A stretch of DNA of 64,000 nucleotides from Streptomyces nodosus (lineage in GTDB: Bacteria; Actinomycetota; Actinomycetes; Streptomycetales; Streptomycetaceae), in NCBI RefSeq assembly GCF_008704995.1, contig NZ_CP023747.1:2320501-2384500 (forward strand). The letters run 5' to 3'. Made by a program: the position numbers and the translations under genes. Below, piece by piece: positions 23,138 to 37,077 of this stretch. How positions within the stretch are numbered: the first letter of the stretch is position 1; each line of letters opens with the position of its first letter. A model generated the notes under the pieces. It saw only the letters and a program-made list of their open reading frames with translations, did not search any database and had not been told where the DNA came from.

Positions 23138-25099
23138 GTGCAGTCACAGGATGTCGCCCCGCACCCTACTTCGGCCTCCGGGAGGGCAGTCGACGCCGAG
23201 CGGGCCGAAGCCGCGCTCGACGGGCACTATCCCCGGCTGGTCCGGATCGCCCATCTGATCCTGCCGCCGGGCCTCGGGCGCGACCGGCGGGTGCTGCTCG
23301 CGCACGCCCTCACCCAGCGGGCGCTGCCCCGCGAGCGCCCCTCCGTGTCCCTGCTCCCCGCCCAGGGGCGTGCCCGCGCCCGAGGGTCGCACCGCTCACG
23401 CGGAGCCGAGAGCGGGCGGGCCGCCGGAAGCGGCGACGGCGGGTATGCCTCGCTGCGGCTGAAGGTGGTGCGTACGGCGCTGGAGGCGGCCGGGCCACGG
23501 CGGCGCACGGCCTGGCCGAAGCGGTCACAGCTGCCGCCGCTGCTGCCCCGGGTGTGGGGCCTGAGGCTGCTGCCGTTCCCGGGCGGCGGCGAGGAACTCG
23601 CTCTGGACCGGCGGCTGTCGGCGCTCTCCGCACCGGCCCGCGCCGCCTGTGCCCTGCACACCCTGGAGGGGCTCTCCGAGGACGCCGTGCGGGGGCTGCT
23701 CACCACGGCGGGTGTGCCGGACCCGGCGGCAGCCGTACGCGAGGCCGCCCGGGTGCCCGGGCAGGACGCGCTGCTCCGCTCCCCCGCGTTCGACCCCTGT
23801 GCGCTGCGGGCACGGCCGACCGATCCGGTGCGGCGCCGACGGTACGCCGGGGCCGCGCTCGCCGCAGCCGCGGCCGTCACGGTGTGCGGCGCGCTGCTCG
23901 CGCTGTCCGGCGGGGGCTGGGGTCCGGACGGCGGCGCCGCGCCCTTCTCGGAACAGAACCAGGCCGCCCTGGATCCGGCCAGGGTGACCATGGTCCCGGC
24001 CACCGCATGGAAGACCTCGGCGCGCACCGACTTCTCCGTGTGGCCCGCGCGCGGCGACCTCACCGGTGACCGGGCGCTGCTGCGCCGGGCGCTCGCCGCC
24101 TGGGCGCGGCCGGGCCGGTCCGTGCAGGTCTCGGCGACCCCGGGCACCCCCTCGGGCGCCCCGGCCGGACCGCCGCAGCTGCTCTACGCCGGCCGGGCGG
24201 ACGCCGCACATGTGGTGATCTTCTACGACGGTCTGCGCCTCGCGCGCTATGCCGAGCCGGCGGACGGCACCGGCGGTGCCGCGCTCGACTTCGCCCGGGT
24301 CGACGGGGCGAGCGGCGCCGAGGCGGACGCCGTGGTGCTGGCCCGCGCCGACGGCGATGTCCGCTATCTCACGGCGCCCTGGGTGACCAGGGCGGCCGGG
24401 CGTGACCTGGTCGAGCCCTCCTCCGAGGCATCGGACCTGGGCCCCTCGAAGGGTGTGACGGCGCCGCTGGCCACCGGTCCGGCCGACCGGAACGGATCGT
24501 GCTCGTCCTGGCATGCGCTGGAGCTCACCGACGGTGCGGGCACCCATCTGCTCACCGACCTCGGGGAGCTGACGCCCGCTCATCTCACCGTGGGTTCACC
24601 GACGGCGCCGCGGGAGGCGTCCGGGGCCGCGGAGCTGCGCACCTGGTCGCCGTTCGCCTGCTCGCTCGCGGCGGTGCGGTCGGGGGGCGTGCGGTCCGTG
24701 AACGCCTGGGAGTACGCGCGCCAGGACCTGCCCGACGCCTCCGGGGCGGCGACCTGGGTGTGCACCCGGGCGGACACCTGGCGGGGCGGCGGGACGCGGG
24801 TGCTGGCGCAGTTCCACACCCCCGGCGGCCGGTACGGCGCGGTGGCGGCCGAGGCCGAGGACGTGACCGCGTGCGGCACCAGGGATCCCCATGTGCTGGC
24901 GGGTGTGCTGTGGAAGTCGGCGGGGGGTGCCTGGTATCTGCTCGCCGCGGGGAACGAGGACGTCACCTCGATCAGGGCGTCCGACGGGGTCGACGGTTCG
25001 GCACACGGGAATCTGCTGACGGTGCGGACGAAGCAGGGAGCCCGGGCCCGGCTCGACGGCACGGTGGCGGACGGCGGGACGGTCAAGGGGTTGCGCTGA
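23138..25099 (+). CDS. Membrane protein with degenerate sigma-factor-like N-terminus and outward domain
   Basis: About 653 residues. Residues 20-70 ('HYPRLVRIAHLILPPGLGRD') resemble ECF sigma region 2. Residues 160-205 ('LSALSAPARAACALHTLEGL' then S-E-D-A-V) resemble sigma region 4.2, although its recognition helix looks degenerate. R-R-R-R-Y starts a single hydrophobic helix at about 237-262. Some 390 residues then follow outside, with paired cysteines and a beta-rich pattern. This would join a cytoplasmic sigma-like module to an extracytoplasmic sensor-like domain; that reading is inference. The start is uncertain: GTG 23138 or 23105, neither with a ribosome-binding site. The lipoprotein gene is divergent. 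Confidence 0.65.
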   Translation: MQSQDVAPHPTSASGRAVDAERAEAALDGHYPRLVRIAHLILPPGLGRDRRVLLAHALTQRALPRERPSVSLLPAQGRARARGSHRSRGAESGRAAGSGDGGYASLRLKVVRTALEAAGPRRRTAWPKRSQLPPLLPRVWGLRLLPFPGGGEELALDRRLSALSAPARAACALHTLEGLSEDAVRGLLTTAGVPDPAAAVREAARVPGQDALLRSPAFDPCALRARPTDPVRRRRYAGAALAAAAAVTVCGALLALSGGGWGPDGGAAPFSEQNQAALDPARVTMVPATAWKTSARTDFSVWPARGDLTGDRALLRRALAAWARPGRSVQVSATPGTPSGAPAGPPQLLYAGRADAAHVVIFYDGLRLARYAEPADGTGGAALDFARVDGASGAEADAVVLARADGDVRYLTAPWVTRAAGRDLVEPSSEASDLGPSKGVTAPLATGPADRNGSCSSWHALELTDGAGTHLLTDLGELTPAHLTVGSPTAPREASGAAELRTWSPFACSLAAVRSGGVRSVNAWEYARQDLPDASGAATWVCTRADTWRGGGTRVLAQFHTPGGRYGAVAAEAEDVTACGTRDPHVLAGVLWKSAGGAWYLLAAGNEDVTSIRASDGVDGSAHGNLLTVRTKQGARARLDGTVADGGTVKGLR

Positions 25100-25232
25100 G
25101 CCGGGCACCGCACGGGCAGGGACGGCAGCTGTCAGGACCCCGCGCACCCATCGGGAAACCTGTGCGCTGCGGGTGAACACCCCTGGCGGGTCCGGCCCGT
25201 TCGAGGCCGGAATCAATCGGTAAAGTGTTCGC

Positions 25233-25919
25233 ATGGCAACCGGGGTGCGCCGCCGTATGGGAGTCGACGAGCGGCGGCAGCAGTTGATCGGCGTCGCGCT
25301 CGAACTGTTCAGCCGGCGCTCCCCCGACGAGGTCTCCATCGACGAGATCGCGTCGGCCGCCGGTATCTCGCGGCCCTTGGTCTATCACTACTTCCCCGGC
25401 AAACTCAGCCTCTACGAGGCTGCGTTGACGCGTGCCTCGGAGGATCTGGCGGACCGGTTCACGGAACCGCGGGAAGGTCCGCTGGGGGCGCGGCTGCTGC
25501 GGGTGATGCATCGGTTCTTCGACTTCGTGGACAGCCACGGTCCCGGTTTCTCGGCGCTGATGCGCGGCGGTCCGGCCGTCGGCTCCTCACGGGCCAATGC
25601 CTTGATCGACTCGGTGCGCCAGGCCGCCTATGTCCAGATCCTTTCGCATCTGAGGGTCCAGGACCCGCCCGCCCGGCTCGAACTGGTGATCCGCTCCTGG
25701 ATCTCGCTGGTCGAGGCGACGGCGCTGATCTGGCTGGAGGGCCGACGGATACCGCGCCGTGAGCTGGAGGTGCAGTTGGTGCACGACTTCGCGGCGCTGG
25801 CGGCGGTGAGCGCCGCACACGACGCCGAGATGGCGGAACTGCTGCGCGCCGCCCTGCGGGACGAGCCGGGCCACGGGCCCTTCGGCGACCTGGTCGCCCG
25901 GCTGATCGCCCTGGCCTGA
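25233..25919 (+). CDS. TetR-family transcriptional regulator
   Basis: A 228-residue TetR-type repressor. The N-terminal helix-turn-helix is 'VSIDEIASAAGISRPLVYHY' followed by F-P-G-K (residues 33-57). The C-terminal ligand domain is all helical and unrecognised. Ligand and targets are unknown. The ATG lies 6 bases after TAAAGT (25221-25226) with no Shine-Dalgarno sequence, so the transcript is leaderless. It converges on the small isomerase gene with 6 bases between, so that gene is not an obvious divergent target. From memory, streptomycetes carry a TetR gene here, just before the maltose region. Confidence 0.88.
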   Translation: MATGVRRRMGVDERRQQLIGVALELFSRRSPDEVSIDEIASAAGISRPLVYHYFPGKLSLYEAALTRASEDLADRFTEPREGPLGARLLRVMHRFFDFVDSHGPGFSALMRGGPAVGSSRANALIDSVRQAAYVQILSHLRVQDPPARLELVIRSWISLVEATALIWLEGRRIPRRELEVQLVHDFAALAAVSAAHDAEMAELLRAALRDEPGHGPFGDLVARLIALA

Positions 25920-25925
25920 CGGCCG

Positions 25926-26282
25926 TCAGCCCTCGAACTTGCGGTAGGAGGGATCGAGGTCCCGCACCTCCGCGGACGCGTGCAGCACCAGCCCCTCGGC
26001 GGGCTTCACATACTGCCGCAGCAGCTCCACGGCCGCCTCGGTGAGCCGGGCCTTGGTCTCCTCGGTGCGTCCGGCCATCAGCCCCAGGGCGATGTGCACG
26101 ATCGCATGCCCCTCGGGGTCCGCGCCGACCGTGGTGTCCTCGATGCGGCGGAACCGCGTCTTGCACGCCTCGATGCGCGCGGCCGCGATCTCGACCACCT
26201 CGGCGTGCAGCGCCGGGGCGAACCCGCGCCGGTCGAAGGCGTCCTCCAGCTCGGCGGAGTAGTCGATGGTGATCTGCGGCAT
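25926..26282 (-). CDS. CHMI-like isomerase (tautomerase superfamily)
   Basis: A 118-residue protein like 5-carboxymethyl-2-hydroxymuconate isomerase. After Met removal, Pro is the N-terminal residue, as needed for catalysis in the tautomerase superfamily ('MPQITIDYSAELEDAFDRRG'). The R-F-R-R-I-E and H-I-A-L-G-L-M-A-G-R-T segments fit this family. The other homoprotocatechuate catabolic genes are not nearby, so the physiological substrate is doubtful. The upstream minus-strand bases GAACAGGGGTTCCC provide a modest ribosome-binding site. Confidence 0.78.
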   Translation of the reverse strand: MPQITIDYSAELEDAFDRRGFAPALHAEVVEIAAARIEACKTRFRRIEDTTVGADPEGHAIVHIALGLMAGRTEETKARLTEAAVELLRQYVKPAEGLVLHASAEVRDLDPSYRKFEG

Positions 26283-26366
26283 GGGAACCCCTGTTCTCCG
26301 GTTGTCCTCGACGGACCACCCAGCCTAGGGGGTGTCCGACGACCCGCCGGTTCCCCGGAGCACGGC

Positions 26367-26408
26367 GCGGTGGGGGCGGACCCGGAGTCCCGGGCCCGCC
26401 CCCACCGC
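26367..26408 (-). terminator. Terminator of the amylase-pullulanase gene
   Basis: GCGGTGGGGGCGG pairs with CCGCCCCCACCGC (13 bp) around a 16-base loop, 12 bases beyond the stop codon of the large minus-strand gene. Confidence 0.75.
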
Positions 26409-26419
26409 CTCTGATCCCG

Positions 26420-31849
<5,430 letters not shown>

Positions 31850-31947
31850 AGGCGTGAACTCCTTGCGATGAAAGCTCAATCGGGGTTCGACCCCACGCCG
31901 CGGCATCGGCAACACCGCCGGGCGCCCGCGCGACCGTATCGCCGCCG

Positions 31948-31992
31948 AAAGGCTTTCAGCAAGAGTCTTGAAATTCACGGCAAGCACTTGCA
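31948..31992. promoter_or_regulatory. Cluster of three palindromes: putative MalR operators
   Basis: GAAAG-G-CTTTC (31948-31958), CAAGA-G-TCTTG (31961-31971) and GCAAG-CA-CTTGC (31981-31992) lie upstream of the amylase-pullulanase start. They share the CTTGCAAG flavour of the elements upstream of malE, so MalR repression in the absence of maltose is likely. The GNAT gene start (32072) is 80 bases away on the other side. Confidence 0.6.
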
Positions 31993-32071
31993 CCGTCCAT
32001 CGTGACGGGCCGTCCGCTCGGCGTCGACATGTCGTGAGCGGCCGTGGTTCCCGGCTGTCTACGCTCCCCCC

Positions 32072-32833
32072 ATGCCGAACTCGGAGCTCCAGCGGATCAG
32101 TTCCTTCGTCCGGGCCTTCGCCCGCCGCCAGGCCGCGCGCACCGTCGATCTGCCGGGCGGGTTCGCGGTGTACGACGAGGCGTTGGCGCACTCCCGCGTG
32201 AACAACCAGGTCGTCCTCGGCACGGCCGTCGATCCCGAGGCACTGCCCGCCCTCCTGGAGGAGGCGCTGGGCCATCTGCCGTACCGGCTGGTCTCCGTCC
32301 TGGACGACGAGGTCGGCAAGGGGTGCGCGGAGCCACTGACCCGGGCCGGATACGTCCACTCCGTCCATCTGGTGATGCTGCACTCGGGCCCCGTACCGAC
32401 CGGCGGGCGCGCGGAGGAGGTGGACCTCGACGCGCTGCGCGCCCCGCTCACCCGGCGCTGGCGGTCCTTCCTCCCGGAGGTCGACGACGAGGTCCTGCAC
32501 CAGCTCGTCGAGCGGCGTGCGGTCCGTCGCCGCGGGGCGGACATCGTGCGGTTCCTCGGTGCCCGCACCGAGGAGGGCGAGGTCGCCTCCTGGGCCGACC
32601 TCTATGCGGACCCGGCGACCGGCACGGCCCAGATCGAGGACCTGGTCACCGCCGAGGCCCACCTCGGACGCGGTTACGCCGACGCCGTCCTGAGCACCGC
32701 CCTGCGCCTGGCCGCCGACGAGGGCTGCACCACCCGGTTCCTGACCGCCGACGCGGCGGACTGGCCACGGCACTGGTACGAGCGCCGCGGCTTCTCCGCC
32801 GTCGGCCGCGCCCACTGCTTCGAACGCGGCTGA
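32072..32833 (+). CDS. GNAT-family N-acetyltransferase
   Basis: A 253-residue protein with a C-terminal GNAT domain: acetyl-CoA-binding segment 'VTAEAHLGRGYADAVLSTAL' near residue 190 and the terminal 'WYERRGFSAVGRAHCFERG', a usual GNAT ending. The first 100 residues hold a related but diverged half ('VYDEALAHSRVNNQVVLGTA'), so it may be a double-GNAT fold. Substrate unknown. The ATG lies 6 bases after TACGCT (32060-32065) and lacks a ribosome-binding site, indicating a leaderless mRNA. It is divergent from the amylase gene. Confidence 0.8.
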   Translation: MPNSELQRISSFVRAFARRQAARTVDLPGGFAVYDEALAHSRVNNQVVLGTAVDPEALPALLEEALGHLPYRLVSVLDDEVGKGCAEPLTRAGYVHSVHLVMLHSGPVPTGGRAEEVDLDALRAPLTRRWRSFLPEVDDEVLHQLVERRAVRRRGADIVRFLGARTEEGEVASWADLYADPATGTAQIEDLVTAEAHLGRGYADAVLSTALRLAADEGCTTRFLTADAADWPRHWYERRGFSAVGRAHCFERG

Positions 32834-33087
32834 CCGGCGACGCCGGGGCGGGGGTCCCTCGCGCACGGCCGGCAGCGGACGTGTCACCGTGGGCCGGGGC
32901 GCGGACAGCCCCCGGTGGCCCGGCGAGTCCGACACCCGCCTCAGTCCCCGGCGGAACCCCGACACCCGGCGACGCCCCGCGGAACGACCCTCACCCGGCC
33001 CGGTGAGACCTCAACCGTCCTCGGTGGACCGGCCCGTGTCACGTCGCCCTCGGCCCGGCAGGGGCTCATCGCCCCGGTGACACGCCG
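32834..33087. other. Intergenic stretch with no gene
   Basis: Very GC-rich and rich in CCCGACACCCGGCG-type runs. No frame here has plausible coding content or a ribosome-binding site, and no promoter is evident. Confidence 0.5.
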
Positions 33088-33120
33088 CGGCCCGCCGCCC
33101 CGTGGTGGAGCGGCGGGCCG
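33088..33120 (-). terminator. Terminator of aglA
   Basis: CGGCCCGCCGC pairs with GCGGCGGGCCG (11 bp) around an 11-base loop, 18 bases beyond the aglA stop on the minus strand. Confidence 0.75.
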
Positions 33121-33138
33121 GGGTGGTGGGCCGGGGTG

Positions 33139-34860
33139 TCAGGCGGTCCACCACGTCGTGGTGTCCGCGGGCACGCTGGTCGCGCCGTCGGCGACGGTCA
33201 CCTCCGTGCTGGCGACCAGAAGGCGGCCGTACGACGGGACGGTGACCGGCTCGCCCGTGGTGTTGGCGACGCAGACGAACTCGCCGCGGCGGAAGGCGAG
33301 TACACCCTCGGGCGCATCCAGCCACTCGACCCGGTCGCCGGCCCCGAGCGAGGGCTGCTCGCGCCGCACGGCGAGCGCGGTGCGGTACAGCTCCAGGGTG
33401 GAACCGGGCACGCCCAGCTGCGCCTCCACGCTCAGCTCACCCCAGACCTCCGGCTGCGGAAGCCAGCTGCCGCCGCTGCCGAAGCCGTACGACGAGCCGC
33501 CGCGGGTCCACGGGATCGGCACCCGGCAGCCGTCACGGAAGCCGTCCTGGCCCTCGCCCCGGAAGTAGGCCGGGTCCTGGCGGACCTCGTCCGGGAGGTC
33601 CACGACGTCGGGCAGGCCCAGTTCCTCGCCCTGGTAGAGATAGGCCGAGCCGGGCAGCGCCAGCATCAGCAGGGTGGCCGCGCGGGCCCGGCGCAGGCCC
33701 AGTTCACGGTCGCCCGGGGTGCGGATCTGGGTGCCGAGGCCGGGCTCGTTGCCGAAGCGGGTGGCGTGCCGGGTCACATCGTGGTTGGACAGCACCCAGG
33801 TGGCCGGGGCGCCGACGGGACGCATGGCGTCCAGGGTGCGGTCGATGACGACGCGCAGCTCGGCCGCGTCCCAGTAGGTGCCCAGATACTGGAAGTTGAA
33901 GGCCTGGTGCAGCTCGTCGGGGCGCACATAGTTGGCGGTGCGCTCGACGGTCGGGGTCCAGGCCTCGGCGACGAAGATGCGCTCGCCCCGCCGTCCCTCC
34001 GACGAGGATCCGTCGGGGCCCTCACCTCGTCCCGCGTACTCGTCGAGGATGGTGCGCCACTGACGGTAGATGTCGTGGACGCCGTCCTGGTCGAAGAACG
34101 GCATGACATCGTTGCCCAGCAGCTTGAGCTGGTCGTGGCCGCCCAGGTCGGGCAGGCCCTCGGCCTTCACCATGCCGTGCGCCACGTCGATGCGGAAGCC
34201 GTCGACGCCCATGTCGAGCCAGAAGCGCAGGATGGAGCGGAACTCGTCACCGACGGCCGGGTGGTCCCAGTTGAAGTCGGGCTGCTCCGGGGCGAACAGA
34301 TGCAGATACCACTCGCCGGGTGTGCCGTCCGGTTCGGTGACCCGGGTCCAGGCGGGGCCGCCGAAGATGGACTCCCAGTCGTTGGGCGGCAGTTCACCGT
34401 GCTCGCCCTTGCCGGGGCGGAAGTGGTAGCGCTCCCGCAGCGGCGAGCCCGGGCCGTCGGCGAGCGCCCGCTTGAACCACTCGTGCTGGTCGGAGGAGTG
34501 GTTGGGGACGAGGTCGACGATGATGCGCAGCCCGAGCTCACGGGCGTCGCGGATCAGCGCGTCGGCGTCCAGGAGGGTGCCGAACATGGGGTCGACGGCA
34601 CGGTAGTCGGCGACGTCGTAGCCGGCGTCGGCCTGCGGCGAGGCGTAGAAGGGGCTGAGCCACACGGCGTCCACGCCGAGGTCGCGCAGATACGGGAGTC
34701 GGGAACGTACGCCCTCCAGGTCGCCCATGCCGTCGCCGTTGCTGTCGGCGAAGCTGCGCGGATAGACCTGGTAGATCACCGCGTCGCGCCACCAGTCGCG
34801 ATGCGGGGCGACGGTGGCGAGGGCGGTGTTCGGGGCCGGGTCGGTGGAGTACTGGCTCAT
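33139..34860 (-). CDS. aglA: Cytoplasmic alpha-glucosidase (GH13)
   Basis: A 573-residue GH13 alpha-glucosidase releasing glucose from imported maltose and maltodextrins. No signal peptide is present ('HRDWWRDAVIYQVYPRSFAD' starts the barrel). Catalytic residues are the nucleophile in D-G-F-R-I-D-V-A-H (near 223), the acid in V-A-E-A-W (near 297) and the stabiliser in S-N-H-D-V (near 360). A Gly/Ser-rich insertion (E-G-P-D-G-S-S-S-E-G-R-R) lies just before the acid residue. AAGGAC stands about 6 bases before ATG 34860. It follows malG by about 170 bases that contain a large stem-loop, so it is probably the last, less expressed gene of the operon. Confidence 0.93.
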   Translation of the reverse strand: MSQYSTDPAPNTALATVAPHRDWWRDAVIYQVYPRSFADSNGDGMGDLEGVRSRLPYLRDLGVDAVWLSPFYASPQADAGYDVADYRAVDPMFGTLLDADALIRDARELGLRIIVDLVPNHSSDQHEWFKRALADGPGSPLRERYHFRPGKGEHGELPPNDWESIFGGPAWTRVTEPDGTPGEWYLHLFAPEQPDFNWDHPAVGDEFRSILRFWLDMGVDGFRIDVAHGMVKAEGLPDLGGHDQLKLLGNDVMPFFDQDGVHDIYRQWRTILDEYAGRGEGPDGSSSEGRRGERIFVAEAWTPTVERTANYVRPDELHQAFNFQYLGTYWDAAELRVVIDRTLDAMRPVGAPATWVLSNHDVTRHATRFGNEPGLGTQIRTPGDRELGLRRARAATLLMLALPGSAYLYQGEELGLPDVVDLPDEVRQDPAYFRGEGQDGFRDGCRVPIPWTRGGSSYGFGSGGSWLPQPEVWGELSVEAQLGVPGSTLELYRTALAVRREQPSLGAGDRVEWLDAPEGVLAFRRGEFVCVANTTGEPVTVPSYGRLLVASTEVTVADGATSVPADTTTWWTA

Positions 34861-34924
34861 GGCGTCCTTGGTGCGTGACGGGGGGTGGGTCCTGGGGACT
34901 TGCGGCGGGGCCGACGGGTGACGA

Positions 34925-34993
34925 GGCGGCCGCGGTGACAGCGGGGTTCGGATTCCCTCCCTGCTCGGCGAGCGGGAGGGCACCGCGGCCGCC
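34925..34993 (-). repeat. Large two-level stem-loop between malG and aglA
   Basis: Outer arms GGCGGCCGCGGTG (34925-34937) and CACCGCGGCCGCC (34981-34993) match over 13 bases. They enclose an inner, almost perfect stem, CCCTCCC-T-GCTCG-G-CGAGC-GGGAGGG (34955-34980). It could end most malEFG transcripts or stabilise their 3' end, lowering aglA expression. Confidence 0.7.
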
Positions 34994-35032
34994 ACCCGCG
35001 CGGACAGGCGCGCGGGAGCTCTCGGCAGGGGG

Positions 35033-35944
35033 TCAGCCCTTTGTGCCGCCCGCGGTGAGACCGGTCACCAGGTTCTTCTGGACAAGGTAGAAGAAGACGG
35101 ATACGGGTATCGCGATCAACACCGCCGTGGCAGCCATGTAGTTCCACTGCGCGTCGTGCTCGCTGACGAAACTCTGCAGACCGACGGCGAAGGTGTACTT
35201 GGAGTCGTCCAGCATGAAGGTGGAGGCGAACGCGACCTCTCCGAAGGCCGTGATGAAGTTGTAGAAGGCGGCCACCGCCAGGCCCGGTCGGGCCAGCGGG
35301 AGGATCAGCCGGACGAAGGTGCCGAAGGGGCTCAGCCCGTCGACCCGGCCCGCCTCGTCGATCTCGAAGGGGATCGTGTCGAAGTAGCCCTTGAGCAGCC
35401 AGGCGCTGTAGGGCACGGCCGTGGAGCAGTAGATCAGGATCAGGCCGAGGTAGCTGTCGATCAGGCCGAGCCGGCTGAAGATCTCGTACATCGGCACGAT
35501 CAGTACGGCGATCGGGAAGGCCTGGGTGAGCAGCAGCAGCCACATCAGCTGCCGGTGGCCGGGGAAGCGCATCCGGGAGACGGCGTAGCCGGTGCTGGCG
35601 GCGACCAGGACCCCGATCACCGTGGTGCCCAGGGAGACGATCAGCGTGGACCGGAGCCAGTCGAAGAAGCCGGTGTGCTCCAGCACGAAGGTGTAGTTGC
35701 TGAACGTCATCCGGCCGGCGATGTTCCCGGGATGCAGATAGTCGTTCTTGTCCGGGCCGAGCGACAGGAACACCAGCCAGGCGACCGGGGCCAGCGCGAT
35801 CAGCCCGGCCACGACCAGGCCGCCGTGCAGCAGGACGGAGCCGAGCGGGCCGCGCTCGTCACGACCGCGTCCCCGGCGACGTGGTGTCCCGGCGGCGTCC
35901 GCCGGTGCGCTCGGGGCGGGGGTGTCGAGGGTCGTGGTGCTCAT
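35033..35944 (-). CDS. malG: Maltose/maltodextrin ABC transporter permease MalG
   Basis: A 303-residue inner-membrane permease. After a Pro/Arg-rich cytoplasmic N-terminus come six transmembrane helices starting with 'GGLVVAGLIALAPVAWLVFL'. The ABC-contact loop is E-I-D-E-A-G-R-V-D-G-L-S near residue 205, the EAA motif. It pairs with MalF; as is usual in streptomycetes, no ATPase gene is in the cluster, and a shared MsiK is the likely energiser (family knowledge, not seen here). CAGGAG lies 7 bases before ATG 35944, so the earlier in-frame ATG at 35983 is not needed. It begins 19 bases after the malF stop. Confidence 0.93.
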   Translation of the reverse strand: MSTTTLDTPAPSAPADAAGTPRRRGRGRDERGPLGSVLLHGGLVVAGLIALAPVAWLVFLSLGPDKNDYLHPGNIAGRMTFSNYTFVLEHTGFFDWLRSTLIVSLGTTVIGVLVAASTGYAVSRMRFPGHRQLMWLLLLTQAFPIAVLIVPMYEIFSRLGLIDSYLGLILIYCSTAVPYSAWLLKGYFDTIPFEIDEAGRVDGLSPFGTFVRLILPLARPGLAVAAFYNFITAFGEVAFASTFMLDDSKYTFAVGLQSFVSEHDAQWNYMAATAVLIAIPVSVFFYLVQKNLVTGLTAGGTKG

Positions 35945-35963
35945 GGGGACGGCTCCTGCGGCG

Positions 35964-36968
35964 TCAGACGGCGAGCTGGTCATTGCGCTTCAGCCAACGG
36001 AAGTAGAAGGAGGTGAAGACGGTCAGGATCGACAGCAGCAGCACGCCGTAGGCGGCGGACTGGGCGTAGTCGCGCGGCTGCTGTCCGAAGCCCAGGCGGT
36101 AGGCCCAGGTCACCAGGATCTGCGCGTCGGGGGCGCTGGTGGTGCCGAACAGCAGGAAGATGATGGCGAACTGGTTGAAGGTCCAGATGACGCCGAGCAG
36201 CACCACGGTGGAGCTGACCGACCGCAGGCCGGGCAGGGTGACATGGCGGAACCGCTGCCAGGCGTTGGCACCGTCCATCTCCGCGGCCTCGTAGAGGGTG
36301 GAGTCGATGGACTGCAGTCCGCCGAGCAGCGAGAGCATCATGAACGGCACACCGCACCAGGTGTTGACCATGATCGCGGCGAAGCGCTGCCAGAAGGTGT
36401 CCTCCAGCCATTGCGGCTGGGGCAGATGGAGCGAGCCGAGAACCTGGTTGATCAGCCCGGAGTCGGCGAGCATGATCCGCCAGGAGAAGACGGTGACAAA
36501 GGTGGGCACGGCCCAGGGCAGGACCAGCAGCAGCCGGTAGAAGGTGCGGCCGCGCAGCCTCTGGTTGAGCATCAGCGCGAGGCCGAGCCCGATGGAGTAG
36601 TGCAGGACGACGCAGGCGGCCGTCCAGAAGACGGTCCACAGGAAGTGCGACCAGAAGCGGTCGTAGGACGTCGGCCCGAACAGGATGTCCTGGTAGTTGT
36701 CGAGGCCGATGAACTTGTAGGTGGCGTCGATGTGGTTGACGCCGATCGTCCGCGCCGAGTTGAGGCTGTTGGCGTCGGTCAGCGTGACATAGAAGCCCCG
36801 CAGCAGCGGATAGCCGACGAGCACGCCGAGCACGACCACCACCGGGGCGATCATGGCGTACGCGTACCAGTACTTCTGGTAGGCGTTCCTCAGACGCCCG
36901 ACCGGGCCGGGTCGCGGCGCGCGGTCACCGTGGCGCTTGCCGGTCGCGCGGTCGATGACGACTGTCAT
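35964..36968 (-). CDS. malF: Maltose/maltodextrin ABC transporter permease MalF
   Basis: A 334-residue permease with six membrane helices, the first being 'YAYAMIAPVVVVLGVLVGYP' (residues 36-55). The EAA loop reads E-A-A-E-M-D-G-A-N-A-W-Q-R-F near residue 225. It lacks the large periplasmic loop of E. coli MalF, as expected for actinobacterial sugar permeases. Ribosome-binding complementarity before the ATG is weak (AGAAAG). It is separated from malE by 109 bases with a 51-base hairpin, and runs directly into malG. Confidence 0.93.
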   Translation of the reverse strand: MTVVIDRATGKRHGDRAPRPGPVGRLRNAYQKYWYAYAMIAPVVVVLGVLVGYPLLRGFYVTLTDANSLNSARTIGVNHIDATYKFIGLDNYQDILFGPTSYDRFWSHFLWTVFWTAACVVLHYSIGLGLALMLNQRLRGRTFYRLLLVLPWAVPTFVTVFSWRIMLADSGLINQVLGSLHLPQPQWLEDTFWQRFAAIMVNTWCGVPFMMLSLLGGLQSIDSTLYEAAEMDGANAWQRFRHVTLPGLRSVSSTVVLLGVIWTFNQFAIIFLLFGTTSAPDAQILVTWAYRLGFGQQPRDYAQSAAYGVLLLSILTVFTSFYFRWLKRNDQLAV

Positions 36969-37021
36969 GGTTCGGCACTTTCTGGAGGATCAGAAGATCG
37001 GTGGAGGACCTGGGCACGGAC

Positions 37022-37072
37022 GGTGGCCGTCGGATCCTTCCCCGTCACCGGGGACAGGATGCGACGGCCACC
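37022..37072 (-). repeat. Stem-loop between malE and malF
   Basis: GGTGGCCGTCG pairs with CGACGGCCACC, with inner ATCCT/AGGAT and CCCG/CGGG pairs around TCAC: one long hairpin of 51 bases. It starts 6 bases beyond the malE stop. Such structures stabilise the upstream mRNA and reduce downstream expression, giving more binding protein than permease. Confidence 0.75.
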
Positions 37073-37077
37073 CGGGC

